This document shows positions 1 through 7,669 of a stretch of DNA of 50,120 nucleotides, piece after piece. Origin of the DNA: an uncultured bacterium (lineage in GTDB: Bacteria > Bacillota > Clostridia > Oscillospirales > Oscillospiraceae); the NCBI GenBank assembly GCA_947364395.1, contig CANASS010000012.1:1-50120 (forward strand), given 5' to 3'. Both the position numbers and the translations under genes were made by a program. Position 1 is the first letter of the stretch. Each line of letters starts with the position of its first letter. Under the pieces are notes generated by a model. That model worked only from the letters and a program-made list of their open reading frames with translations, searched no databases and had not been told where the DNA came from.

Positions 1-69
1 GACCCCGGATGCAGTCGCGTTATGCGTCCAGCAGACAGGCGACTCCAGGCAGCTCCTTGCCCTCCATGT
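1..69 (-). repeat. Extra copy of the pgk 3' end, cut by the window edge
   Basis: Positions 1-69 repeat, with one or two changes, the last ~48 bases of pgk plus ~20 bases downstream of its stop (172-239). Read on the minus strand it encodes the same C-terminal residues MEGKELPGVACLLDA and the stop. The offset is 171 bp and the second copy directly follows the hairpin at 141-172, so a ~171-bp unit (pgk tail plus dispersed repeat) seems to have been tandemly duplicated. No gene body is attached to this copy. Confidence 0.8.
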
Positions 70-180
70 TGTCGGGGCAAGCTTCATATCCCTCGCTTCC
101 GCCTGCGGCAAAAGCTCGCTCATTTCGCTGCCCCTCCTCTCCCCGCAAAAGCTGAGAACCGCTTTTGCGGGGACCCCGGA
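61..180 (-). repeat. Dispersed repeat family B, copy 1
   Basis: Its reverse complement matches 24491-24585 on the plus strand. Shared parts, in order, are a CCCCGCAAA-type hairpin with the loop GGTTCTCA, the box GGGGAGAGGAGG, and a GCCGCAGGCGGAAGCGA-type segment. The two copies differ by scattered substitutions and small indels, so this is an aged interspersed repeat. It begins about 10 bases after the pgk stop. Function unknown. Confidence 0.65.
141..172 (-). terminator. Perfect 12-bp hairpin downstream of pgk
   Basis: CCCCGCAAAAGC at 141-152 and GCTTTTGCGGGG at 161-172 form a perfect stem around an 8-base loop. It lies 18 bases past the pgk stop codon. No T tract follows on the minus strand, so it may be a 3'-end stabilising or repeat-borne structure rather than an intrinsic terminator. 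Confidence 0.45.
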
Positions 181-190
181 TGCAGTCGCG

Positions 191-1471
191 TTATGCGTCC
201 AGCAGACAGGCGACTCCAGGCAGCTCTTTGCCCTCCATGAACTCCAGGGAAGCGCCGCCGCCGGTGGAGATGTGGGTCATCTTGTCGGCGTAGCCCAGCT
301 GCTGCACGGCGGCCGCGCTGTCGCCGCCGCCGATGATGGTGATGGCGGAGGTCTTGCTCAGGGCCTCGGCCACCGCCTTGGTGCCGGCGGCGAACTTCTC
401 GAACTCAAACACGCCCATGGGGCCGTTCCAGATCACGGTGCCCGCGTCGGCCACCGCGCCGCAGTACAGCTTCACGGTCTCGGGGCCGATGTCCAGGCCC
501 TGCCAGCTGTCGGGGATCTGGCCGGAGGCGACGACCTTGCTCTCCGCGTCGGGGGCGAACTTGTCGGCGATGACGGTGTCCACGGGGAGCAGAAGCTTCA
601 CGCCCTTGTCCGCGGCCTTCTTCACCATGTCGTTGGCGTAGTCCTTCCAGTCCTCCTCCAGCAGGGAGTCGCCAACCTTGCCGCCCTGGGCGGCGGAGAA
701 GGTGTAGGCCATGCCGCCGCCGATGATGATGGTGTCGGCGATCTCCAGCAGGTTGTTGATGACGCCGATCTTGGAGCTCACCTTGGAGCCGCCCAGGATG
801 GCCACCAGGGGGCGCTTGGGGTTGGCCAGAGCGCCGCCGATGAAGTCCAGCTCCTTCTGGATCAGGAAGCCGGACACGGCGGGCAGATAGTCGGCCACGC
901 CGGCGGTAGAGGCGTGGGCGCGGTGGACCGCGCCGAAGGCGTCGGACACGTACACGCCGTCGGACCCGGCCAGGGCGGCCATCTGCTTGGCCAGCTCGGG
1001 GTCGTTCTTGGTCTCGCCCTTCTCAAAGCGGGTGTTCTGGAGCAGCATGATCTCGCCGGGCTTCAGGGCGGCGGCCTTGGCCTGGGCGTCGGGGCCCACC
1101 ACGTCGTCGGCCAGGATCACGCTCTTGCCCAGCAGCTCGCCCAGCCGGGCGGCCACAGGCTCCATGCGAAGCTCGGCCAGGGATTTTTTCCACTTTTCCT
1201 CGGTGATGGAGGCCTCGTCCTTGCCCTTCTCCAGCTGCTTTTTCTTGTAGCTGTCGAAAGTGGCCACCGGCTTGCCCATGTGGGAGCAGGCGATCACGGC
1301 GGCGCCCTGATCCAGCAGGTACTGGATGGTGGGCAGGGCGGCGCGGATGCGCTTGTCGTCGGTGATGACGCCGCTGCCGTCCTTGGCCATGGGGACGTTG
1401 AAGTCGCAGCGCAGAAGCACCTTTTTGCCCTTCACGTCGATGTCCTTGACCGTCTTCTTGTTGTAGTTCAT
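191..1471 (-). CDS. pgk: Phosphoglycerate kinase
   Basis: Cytosolic glycolytic enzyme that transfers phosphate between 1,3-bisphosphoglycerate and ADP. The 426-aa product carries the family signatures: LLRCDFNVP near residue 20, LGGSKVSSKIGV in mid-protein, GGGDSAAAV and STGGGASLEF near the C-terminus. Bacterial PGKs are usually about 395-400 aa; here roughly 25 extra, lysine/glutamate-rich residues follow SHMGKP (about residues 68-100), in the N-domain loop that is short in most homologues. The ATG is preceded by AAAGGAG. trmL lies upstream on the same strand; gap and tpi are not seen in the window. The 3' end is duplicated at 1-69. Confidence 0.97.
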   Translation of the reverse strand: MNYNKKTVKDIDVKGKKVLLRCDFNVPMAKDGSGVITDDKRIRAALPTIQYLLDQGAAVIACSHMGKPVATFDSYKKKQLEKGKDEASITEEKWKKSLAELRMEPVAARLGELLGKSVILADDVVGPDAQAKAAALKPGEIMLLQNTRFEKGETKNDPELAKQMAALAGSDGVYVSDAFGAVHRAHASTAGVADYLPAVSGFLIQKELDFIGGALANPKRPLVAILGGSKVSSKIGVINNLLEIADTIIIGGGMAYTFSAAQGGKVGDSLLEEDWKDYANDMVKKAADKGVKLLLPVDTVIADKFAPDAESKVVASGQIPDSWQGLDIGPETVKLYCGAVADAGTVIWNGPMGVFEFEKFAAGTKAVAEALSKTSAITIIGGGDSAAAVQQLGYADKMTHISTGGGASLEFMEGKELPGVACLLDA

Positions 1472-1540
1472 GGCGATCTGACTCCTTTCATTTCTTACAA
1501 CTTGAAGTGATACTCTTTAAATGCTTTGCTTGCTGTCACG

Positions 1541-1611
1541 CTGCGCGGGTCCTGGGTTCTGGCCCTCGCTCCGCTCCAAGCTCCCCTGCCCGTCTATCCC
1601 CGCGCTTCCGC
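1541..1611. repeat. 71-bp direct repeat, copy 1 (pgk-trmL spacer)
   Basis: Nearly identical to 1680-1750 (about 90% by eye), at an offset of 139 bp. Both copies contain CCTCGCTCCGCTCCAAGC and end with CGCGCTTCCGC. Function unknown. Confidence 0.85.
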
Positions 1612-1649
1612 ATTGTCACGCTCGGATTGGACGCGCGGCCGGGCCGCTT

Positions 1650-2207
1650 TCACTGCGGCTCCGGCAAGACCCGGCCCCGCTGCGCGGGCCCTGGGCTCTT
1701 GCCCTCGCTCCGCTCCAAGCCTCCCTGCGCGTCTATCCTCGCGCTTCCGCTCAGCCCGGGGAAGCCCTGCTGCTTGAGGGCCTCGTAGGCCAGGATGGCC
1801 ACCGAATTGGACAGGTTCAGGCTCCGGGCGTCGGCGCGCATGGGGATGCGGATGCAGCGATCCCTGTGGGCCTGGCGGAACTGCTCCGGCAGGCCGGCGG
1901 TCTCCTTGCCGAAAAACAGCCAGCAACCCTCCCGGAACTGGGCCCGGGAGTAATCTTGAGAGGCCTTGGTGGTGGCAAGCCAGAGGTCGGCCACCTGATT
2001 CCGGGAGAACAGGTCTTTCAGGCTCTGGTAGACGGTGAGGTCCACCATGGGCCAGTAGTCCAATCCCGCCCGCTTCACCGCCCTCTCGCTGATGTCGAAG
2101 CCCAGGGGTTCCACCAGATGAAGGCGGCACCGGGTGGCCGCGCAGGTACGTGCGATGTTTCCGCAATTCTGCGGGATTTCCGGCTCAACTAACACGATAT
2201 TGACCAT
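1650..2207 (-). CDS. trmL: tRNA (cytidine/uridine-34 2'-O)-methyltransferase, TrmL-like
   Basis: SPOUT-class methyltransferase predicted to methylate the wobble nucleotide of tRNA-Leu isoacceptors with S-adenosylmethionine. Signatures of the knotted fold are visible: NIVLVEPEIPQNCGNIARTC at the N-terminus, LFFGKETAGLP, and IPMRADARSLNLSNSVA near the C-terminus. The start MVNIVLVEP is chosen because GGGGGA sits 6-7 bases before its ATG; an in-frame ATG 24 bases upstream lacks this site. The core ends near residue 152, normal for TrmL. The last ~35 residues (Gly/Arg/Ser-rich, from GLSGSARIDAQ) are encoded largely by the 71-bp repeat copy at 1680-1750 and look like a recent, non-conserved extension. 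Confidence 0.93.
   Translation of the reverse strand: MVNIVLVEPEIPQNCGNIARTCAATRCRLHLVEPLGFDISERAVKRAGLDYWPMVDLTVYQSLKDLFSRNQVADLWLATTKASQDYSRAQFREGCWLFFGKETAGLPEQFRQAHRDRCIRIPMRADARSLNLSNSVAILAYEALKQQGFPGLSGSARIDAQGGLERSEGKSPGPAQRGRVLPEPQ
1680..1750. repeat. 71-bp direct repeat, copy 2, inside the trmL 3' end
   Basis: Second copy of the 1541-1611 repeat. It lies within the reading frame of trmL and supplies most of its unusual C-terminal tail, suggesting that repeat insertion or duplication displaced the original stop codon. Confidence 0.8.
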
Positions 2208-2239
2208 ATGTTCCCCCAAATCCTCTCTCAACCATGCAC

Positions 2240-2268
2240 ATTATAGACGCTTGCCAAAAAAATAGCAA
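2240..2268 (-). promoter_or_regulatory. Promoter of trmL
   Basis: On the minus strand TTGCTA (2268-2263), a 17-bp spacer and TATAAT (2245-2240) make a good sigma-A promoter about 33 bases before the trmL start. The stretch 2269-2468 between the two divergent promoters holds nothing recognisable. Confidence 0.7.
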
Positions 2269-2468
2269 GAGAAAATGTGGCGAAAGTGTTAAAAATTTAC
2301 CCATTTTTGTTGTCACTATGCCGAGCAGGACTCAATTTTTTCAAATTTTCAGAGGCCCGGGGAAAATTTCGCGGCTGAGGAGGATTTTTTTGCCCGCCGG
2401 TGCAACCCTGGGGCGGGCCGGCGGGTATTGTATAAGAGACGGGCTGAACGGGCGCCCGGAGGCAGAGG

Positions 2469-2497
2469 TTGCCATTTTCCCCCGCATGTGCTACAAT
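2469..2497 (+). promoter_or_regulatory. Promoter of udk
   Basis: TTGCCA (2469-2474), a 17-bp spacer and TACAAT (2492-2497), 45 bases before the udk ATG. Confidence 0.65.
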
Positions 2498-2541
2498 ATC
2501 GGCGATTGTCCGGCCGACCGCATATAGAGGGGAGAATTCGC

Positions 2542-3159
2542 ATGGATGTCATGATTATCGGGATCGCCGGGGGCACCGGCTCAGGCAAGACCACCCTGAC
2601 AAGACGGCTCCAGGACGCCTTTGGATCGGATGTGTCCGTGGTCTACCACGACAACTACTATAAGAAGCACACGGGGATGACCTACGAGGAGCGGGCGGCG
2701 CTGAACTACGACCACCCCGACGCCTTTGACACCGATCTGATGGTGGCCGATCTGAAGCGGCTGGCGGCGGGGGAGGTTATCCGCTGCCCGGTGTACGACT
2801 ACTCCATCCACAACCGTTCGGAGGAGACCGTGGAGGTGCGCCCCACCAAAGTGGTCATTGTGGAGGGCATCCTCATCTTCGCGGATAAGGCCCTGCGGGA
2901 CCTGATGGACGTGAAGATCTTCGTGGACACCGACGCCGATGTGCGCATACTGCGCCGCATCCTCCGGGATGTGAAGGAGCGGGGCCGGTCCCTGGACTCG
3001 GTGATCTCTCAATACCTCACCACCGTCAAGCCTATGCACGAGCAGTTCGTCCAGCCCTCGCGCCAGTACGCCGACATTGTGGTGCTGGCCGGAGGGCACA
3101 ACCTGGTGGCGCTGGACATGATTACCCAGCGCATCAGGGGCCATATCGAGAGCCGCTGA
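2542..3159 (+). CDS. udk: Uridine kinase
   Basis: Phosphorylates uridine and cytidine to UMP and CMP in pyrimidine salvage, in the cytoplasm. The 205-aa product opens with the P-loop GIAGGTGSGKTT (about residues 7-18), followed by the nucleoside-binding stretch VVYHDNYYKKH, YDHPDAFDTDL, and RILRRILRDVKERGRSLDSV, all characteristic of the Udk/PRK family. Length fits the family (about 205-215 aa). The start at 2542 is chosen because GAGGGGAG lies just upstream; the same frame extends further upstream without family similarity. A single gene with its own promoter. Confidence 0.95.
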   Translation: MDVMIIGIAGGTGSGKTTLTRRLQDAFGSDVSVVYHDNYYKKHTGMTYEERAALNYDHPDAFDTDLMVADLKRLAAGEVIRCPVYDYSIHNRSEETVEVRPTKVVIVEGILIFADKALRDLMDVKIFVDTDADVRILRRILRDVKERGRSLDSVISQYLTTVKPMHEQFVQPSRQYADIVVLAGGHNLVALDMITQRIRGHIESR

Positions 3160-3316
3160 GGGGATATTCTTCCCCAATTGGGCAGACTATAGAGCGGGGG
3201 ACGGGGGTTCCCGTCCCAGCTCCGCCGGAGGGGGAGCCTTTCCGGCCGGGGCCGTGCGCCGTCCTGCCCCGCGCGGCTGTTGGTAATTTCAATATAATAA
3301 TAAGGAGAAGACAGAA

Positions 3317-3817
3317 ATGAAAAAAGTGATCGCCTTGTGCACCGCCGCCGTGCTGTGCTTGTCCCTGCTGACCGCCTGCGGTCCCAAGGAGCCCGAGGAA
3401 AAACAGGTGGATCTGGCCGCCTTTGCCCAGACCGTTCAGGAAAACCATGAGTTCGCCGCCCTGGAAAAGGCCGACCCCGCCGACCAGGAGATGGGGGCCA
3501 TCATGCTGGAGAACAACTACCCCGGACTGAAGGACATGGATCTGGAACAGCTGGAGGTCTATCTGGCCATGATCTCCTTCAGCGGCGGCGAGCTGGCCCT
3601 GGCCCAGGCCAAGAGCCCCGAGGACGCCGCCAAGGTGAAGGAGATTTTCCAGAACCGAATCACGACCAAGTCCACCGACGGCCCGGGCAACTACCCCGAG
3701 GAGGTTGAGATGTGGAAAAAGAGTGCCAAGGTGGTGGACAACGGCAGCTATGTGATGCTGGTGAATCACCCGGACAGCGAGGCCATCGCAGGCGAGTTTG
3801 AGGCGTTATTCAAATAA
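3317..3817 (+). CDS. DUF4358 lipoprotein 1
   Basis: Predicted secreted lipoprotein of 166 aa: signal peptide with lipobox LLTAC (lipidated Cys21), then a DUF4358-type domain (VDLAAFAQTVQENHEF... ending in SYVMLVNHPDSEAI). DUF4358 has no established activity that I know of; it occurs in Firmicutes lipoproteins and, to my knowledge, often beside MBOAT acyltransferases, as here. The ATG follows AAGGAG by a normal distance. It is paralogous to the next gene, 40 bp downstream, sharing VDLAAF, YPGL and NGSYVMLV/NGNYVMMV blocks, so the pair arose by duplication. Probably first gene of a unit with 3858-4667. Function is inferred from context only. Confidence 0.8.
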   Translation: MKKVIALCTAAVLCLSLLTACGPKEPEEKQVDLAAFAQTVQENHEFAALEKADPADQEMGAIMLENNYPGLKDMDLEQLEVYLAMISFSGGELALAQAKSPEDAAKVKEIFQNRITTKSTDGPGNYPEEVEMWKKSAKVVDNGSYVMLVNHPDSEAIAGEFEALFK

Positions 3818-3857
3818 GCGCGGACCAGACATATTTAATAAGGAGTTTGAGTGACAT

Positions 3858-4667
3858 ATGAAACGCGTATCTGCCCTGACCCTGAGCGCCGTCCTGGTGC
3901 TGTCCCTGCTGGCCGGATGCAGCAATTCCGGCGCAAAGGAGACCGTGATTCCCAACGATCCCTCCGAGGCTGTGGAGTCCGTCCAGCCCACCGCCGCCCC
4001 CACGCCGGAGCCCAGCGCGGAGCCCTCTGCGGAACCCAGTGCGGAGCCTTCCCTGGAGCCCAGCACGGAGCCCTCTGTGGAGCCCAGTGCCGATCCCTCT
4101 CAGGCCCCGTCGGTCAAGCCCACCCCCACCCCCGCGCCCAAGCCTACGCCCACCCCGGCGCCCAAGCCCACTCCGACGCCCGCGCCCAAGCCCACGCCCA
4201 CTCCCGCTCCCACGCCCACTCCCGCTCCCACCCCCACGCCGGAGCCCACTCCCACCCCGGCTTCCAAAGTGGATCTGGCGGCCTTTTACTCCAGCGTCAC
4301 CAGCCAGTATGAGTTCGGCTTCCTGGAGCTGGCCAGCAAGGACCTGCTGGACGGCCTCTATCCGGGCCTGAGCGGGATCGGCGCCGAGCAGCGTTTGGTC
4401 TACATCACCCAGATGTCCATGAACAACGGCGAGGTCGGTCTGGTGCAGGTGAAGAACAGCGCCGACGTAGCCGCAGTGAAGGCCATTTTCCAGGCCCGCA
4501 TCAACTATATGGTGGGAGATGAGGAGAACAAGCCTGGCGCGTGGTATCCCGGCCCCACCGAACAGTGGCGGAACAACTCCCGGGTGGTGTCCAACGGCAA
4601 TTACGTCATGATGGTGGTCCACGAGAACTGCGACGCCATCGTATCCCAGTTCAACGCTTTGTTTTGA
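3858..4667 (+). CDS. DUF4358 lipoprotein 2 with a long Pro-rich linker
   Basis: A 269-aa lipoprotein: signal peptide with lipobox LLAGC (Cys21), a low-complexity linker at about residues 45-135 made of EPSAEPS-type and then KPTPTPAP-type repeats, and a C-terminal DUF4358 domain (from VDLAAFYSSVTSQYEF) paralogous to the preceding gene. The linker would let the domain reach through the cell wall. RBS AAGGAG lies upstream of the ATG. A hairpin at 4679-4700 follows the stop. The repeated codons make the linker prone to length variation between strains. Confidence 0.8.
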   Translation: MKRVSALTLSAVLVLSLLAGCSNSGAKETVIPNDPSEAVESVQPTAAPTPEPSAEPSAEPSAEPSLEPSTEPSVEPSADPSQAPSVKPTPTPAPKPTPTPAPKPTPTPAPKPTPTPAPTPTPAPTPTPEPTPTPASKVDLAAFYSSVTSQYEFGFLELASKDLLDGLYPGLSGIGAEQRLVYITQMSMNNGEVGLVQVKNSADVAAVKAIFQARINYMVGDEENKPGAWYPGPTEQWRNNSRVVSNGNYVMMVVHENCDAIVSQFNALF

Positions 4668-4678
4668 GTCCGATAGAA

Positions 4679-4704
4679 GGAGCGGCGCAAGCGCCGCTCC
4701 TTTG
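4679..4704 (+). terminator. Probable terminator after the DUF4358 pair
   Basis: GGAGCGGCGC (4679-4688) pairs with GCGCCGCTCC (4691-4700), followed by TTTG. The loop is tight and the T run short, so readthrough into the MBOAT gene is likely. Confidence 0.5.
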
Positions 4705-4735
4705 CCCTAAAATCTGCCCGGCGAGGTGACCGCGT

Positions 4736-6169
4736 ATGATATTTTCCAGTCCGTATTTTTTGTTCCTCTATTTCCCCGTAGTATTGGCGCTGTACTACAT
4801 CTCCCCCCTGCGGTGGCGCAATCTGGTGCTCCTGGCCGCCAACCTGGTTTTCTACGGATGGGGAGAGCCGGTGTATGTGCTCATCATGTTCGTCTCCATC
4901 GCCATCGACTACTCCCACGGGCGGATCGTCACCCGGTGCAAGGCCAGCGGCAACGACCGGGGGGCCAAAATGGCGGTGGCCTCGTCGGTGGCGTTCAACC
5001 TGCTGCTGCTGGGGTTCTTCAAATATTATAACTTCATCGCGTCCAGCCTTGCCGCCGCGGGCGCGGGCATCCTGCCCGTCATCGACAGCCTGCCTCTGCC
5101 CGGCGGAGAGAGCATCCCCTTCACCCTGCCCATCGGCATCTCCTTCTATACCTTCCAAACCATGAGCTACACCATCGACGTGTACCGGGGAGACGCCCGG
5201 TGCCAGAAGAACATCGTCACCTTCGGCACCTTTGTCACCCTGTTCCCCCAGCTCATCGCCGGGCCCATCATCAAGTACAAGGACCTGGACGACCAGCTGG
5301 GGCACCGTGAGCACACGGTGGAGAAATTCGCCTCCGGCGTCCAGCGCTTCACCATCGGCGCCTGCAAGAAGGTGCTGCTGGCCAACGCCCTGGGCCCCCT
5401 GTGGGACGTGTATCTGGCCACGCCGGGGGGGCAGCTCACCACGTTGGGGGCCTGGCTGGGCATTGTGGCATTCTCCCTCCAGCTCTACTTTGACTTCTCC
5501 GGCTACTCCGACATGGCCATCGGCCTGGGCCGCATGCTGGGCTTCGAGTTTCTGGAGAACTTCAACTATCCTTATATCTCCAAGTCCGCCAGCGAGTTCT
5601 GGCGGCGGTGGCACATCTCCCTGGGCAGCTGGTTCCGGGAGTACCTCTACTTCCCCCTGGGGGGCAGCCGGGTGAAGCCCGCCCGGATGGTGTTCAACCT
5701 GCTGGTGGTGTGGGCGGCCACCGGCATCTGGCACGGGGCCAGCTGGAACTTCCTGATCTGGGGCCTGTACTGGTTCGTGTGGATCGGCCTGGAGAAGCTG
5801 TGGCTGGAAAAGGTGCTGGACAAGACCCCGGCCTGGGCGTGCCACATCTACGGTCTGGTTATCGCCGTGGTGGGCTGGGCCATCTTCGCGGTGGAGGATT
5901 TCTCCCACATGGGGCCCTATCTGGCCGCTATGTTCGGGTTCGGGGCGGGGGCGCTGGACGGGGCCTTCCTCTACTACCTGCGCAACTACCTGCCCATCCT
6001 GGCCATTGCCATCGCGGCCGCCACCCCCCTGGGCAGGACCCTCTGGCATAAGCTCCCCCAGCGGGCGCGGCAGATCGCCTTCCCGGTGCTGATGCTGGCG
6101 GGGCTGGCGCTCACCACCGCCTACCTGGTGGACGGCACCTATAACCCGTTCCTGTACTTCAGGTTTTAG
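4736..6169 (+). CDS. MBOAT-family membrane O-acyltransferase (AlgI/DltB-like)
   Basis: Polytopic membrane protein of 477 aa that by family would pass an acyl (typically acetyl) group across the membrane to a wall or exopolysaccharide acceptor. It starts with the family-typical MIFSSPYFLFLYFPVVLALYY and contains YFDFSGYSDMAIG, the conserved WRRWHISLGSWFREYLYFPLGG block (about residues 290-313) and the catalytic-histidine region TGIWHGASWNFLIWG. Length and order match AlgI-like proteins of Firmicutes. RBS GAGGTGA precedes the ATG. The DHHW protein downstream is the usual partner, as AlgJ/AlgX are for AlgI. No glycan synthase is present here, so the acceptor is unknown. Confidence 0.92.
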   Translation: MIFSSPYFLFLYFPVVLALYYISPLRWRNLVLLAANLVFYGWGEPVYVLIMFVSIAIDYSHGRIVTRCKASGNDRGAKMAVASSVAFNLLLLGFFKYYNFIASSLAAAGAGILPVIDSLPLPGGESIPFTLPIGISFYTFQTMSYTIDVYRGDARCQKNIVTFGTFVTLFPQLIAGPIIKYKDLDDQLGHREHTVEKFASGVQRFTIGACKKVLLANALGPLWDVYLATPGGQLTTLGAWLGIVAFSLQLYFDFSGYSDMAIGLGRMLGFEFLENFNYPYISKSASEFWRRWHISLGSWFREYLYFPLGGSRVKPARMVFNLLVVWAATGIWHGASWNFLIWGLYWFVWIGLEKLWLEKVLDKTPAWACHIYGLVIAVVGWAIFAVEDFSHMGPYLAAMFGFGAGALDGAFLYYLRNYLPILAIAIAAATPLGRTLWHKLPQRARQIAFPVLMLAGLALTTAYLVDGTYNPFLYFRF

Positions 6170-6175
6170 CAGGCG

Positions 6176-6280
6176 TCCTTTTTCTTGAAAGAGAAGGGAT
6201 CAAAAAGAACTTTAAACCGTTACCGCCGTTGTTTTTCATCTTGTGTTTCAAGCCCGGCAACGAAAACAATGTGCTGCTCA
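6176..6280 (+). repeat. Family A stem-loop repeat, single copy
   Basis: Begins 7 bases after the MBOAT stop. Stem TCCTTTTTCTT (6176-6186) pairs with AAGAGAAGGGA (6189-6199) using two G-U pairs; then the conserved box CAAAAAGAACTTTAAA (6201-6216), CCGTTACC (6218-6225) and CCCGGCAACGAAA near 6253. It has the same layout as the arrays at 13386 and 26767 and separates two genes of the same acylation module. Confidence 0.8.
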
Positions 6281-6295
6281 GTAAGGGGATCAGTT

Positions 6296-7450
6296 ATGAG
6301 CAAAAAATATTCCATTTTCATCACCGCTTTGTTCTGCCTGTTCATCTTCGGCTTTGGCGCGGCCCACTTCATCCTCCCCGACCGGGACTTCTCCGAGCAG
6401 GAGAACACCTTCCTGGAGCAGTTCCGGGCCCCTACCTGGGACACGGTGCGCTCCGGGGAGTTTATGGAGAAGTTTGAGAAGTATTACAACCACCAATTCC
6501 CCCTCCGGGACCAGTGGGTGCGGCTGAAGGCCCGGTCCGAACGGGCCCTGGGCAAGCAGGAGAACAACAAGGTCTACTTTGGTACCGACGGCCAGACCCT
6601 GTTCGCCCAGTTCACCAAACTCTCTGACCAGGAGCTGGCTACTCGGGTGGGCTTTGTCAACAAGCTGGGGGACAACCTGGACGTGCCGGTGTACTTCTCC
6701 CTGGTGCCGGACAAAAGCTGGACCTGGGCGAACCTTCTGCCCGCCAACGCTCCCAATGTGGACGACGGGTCTACCATCACCCAGGCCGAGGAGCTGTGCG
6801 GGGACAGGGTGGCGTATATCGACCTGCGGTGGGTTCTGGCCGATGACCGCGGCGCTTTCTACCGCACCGACCACCACTGGACCACCATGGGGGCCCTGAA
6901 AGCCGGGCAGGTGCTGTTGGAGGGTATGGGCTTGGTTCAGCAGGCGGGAGACCTAAAAGTTTTGGGCTATCAGAGCCTGCCCTACACCGAAGTGAGCGGC
7001 AGCTTTTACGGCACCACTTACTCCGCCTCCGGCGCGGCCTGGGTGGAGCCGGACAGCATCTATACGATCATCCCCGAAGGGGGGACCAAGGGGAATGTCA
7101 CCGTCACCGGCTACCCCGAGGGCCAGCCTATTGAGAGCAGTTTGTACCACCCGGAAAAGCTGGAGGTCAAGGATAAGTACGCCTATTTCCTGGGGGGCAA
7201 CCAGCCCCTGTGCGTCATCAAAAACCCCGACGCCCAGGGCAGGAAGCTGCTGGTGGTCCGGGACTCCTACTCCGATTCCCTGGCCCCCTTCCTGGCGGAG
7301 GAGTTCCAGGAAGTCCACCTGTTCGACCTGCGCTACAACAACGTCTCCCTCAAAAAGTACGTGGCCGAAAACGGCATCAGCCAGGTGCTGGTGCTCTACT
7401 CCGCCGGCAACTTCAACACGGACAAGAATCTGTTCAAGCTGGGGCTGTGA
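6296..7450 (+). CDS. DHHW-family extracytoplasmic protein (AlgJ/AlgX-like)
   Basis: Membrane-anchored extracytoplasmic protein of 384 aa. An N-terminal membrane segment (FITALFCLFIFGFGAAHFIL) is followed by a catalytic-type domain with FSEQENTFLEQF, the eponymous DHHW motif (DHHWTTMGALKAG, about residues 190-203) and a C-terminal VVRDSYSDSL block. By analogy with AlgJ/AlgX, Asp-His-His and the distal serine would carry out acyl transfer to a polymer outside the membrane. The start at 6296 (MSKKYS) follows TAAGGGGAT; a longer in-frame start lies inside the family A repeat and is unlikely. Works with the MBOAT protein upstream. Confidence 0.85.
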   Translation: MSKKYSIFITALFCLFIFGFGAAHFILPDRDFSEQENTFLEQFRAPTWDTVRSGEFMEKFEKYYNHQFPLRDQWVRLKARSERALGKQENNKVYFGTDGQTLFAQFTKLSDQELATRVGFVNKLGDNLDVPVYFSLVPDKSWTWANLLPANAPNVDDGSTITQAEELCGDRVAYIDLRWVLADDRGAFYRTDHHWTTMGALKAGQVLLEGMGLVQQAGDLKVLGYQSLPYTEVSGSFYGTTYSASGAAWVEPDSIYTIIPEGGTKGNVTVTGYPEGQPIESSLYHPEKLEVKDKYAYFLGGNQPLCVIKNPDAQGRKLLVVRDSYSDSLAPFLAEEFQEVHLFDLRYNNVSLKKYVAENGISQVLVLYSAGNFNTDKNLFKLGL

Positions 7451-7482
7451 GCGCGGCCCCAGGCGCGGCGGAGAAGCGGTCA

Positions 7483-7510
7483 GGCCCGGTCCCCCAAGGG
7501 GGGCCGGGCC
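7483..7510 (+). terminator. 13-bp GC hairpin after the DHHW gene
   Basis: GGCCCGGTCCCCC (7483-7495) pairs with GGGGGGCCGGGCC (7498-7510) through one G-U pair. No T run follows, so it is a candidate 3'-end structure rather than a clear intrinsic terminator. Confidence 0.4.
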
Positions 7511-7545
7511 GCTGTGATTTAGGGCGGGAGAGACGCGGGAGGCTA

Positions 7546-7573
7546 TTGACACCCAAACGGGATAGAGTATAAT
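7546..7573 (+). promoter_or_regulatory. Consensus promoter of the histidine kinase operon
   Basis: TTGACA (7546-7551), a 16-bp spacer and TATAAT (7568-7573): both boxes match the sigma-A consensus exactly, implying strong constitutive expression of the sensor. About 97 bases of leader precede the gene. Confidence 0.8.
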
Positions 7574-7669
7574 AAGATGGTATAAGAGCTTGCTGCCTGT
7601 CTCACGGAGATGGCCCAGCGCCCCAGGGGGCCCGGGCCTGCCCCAGAACCGATGAAATGGAGACCGCCC

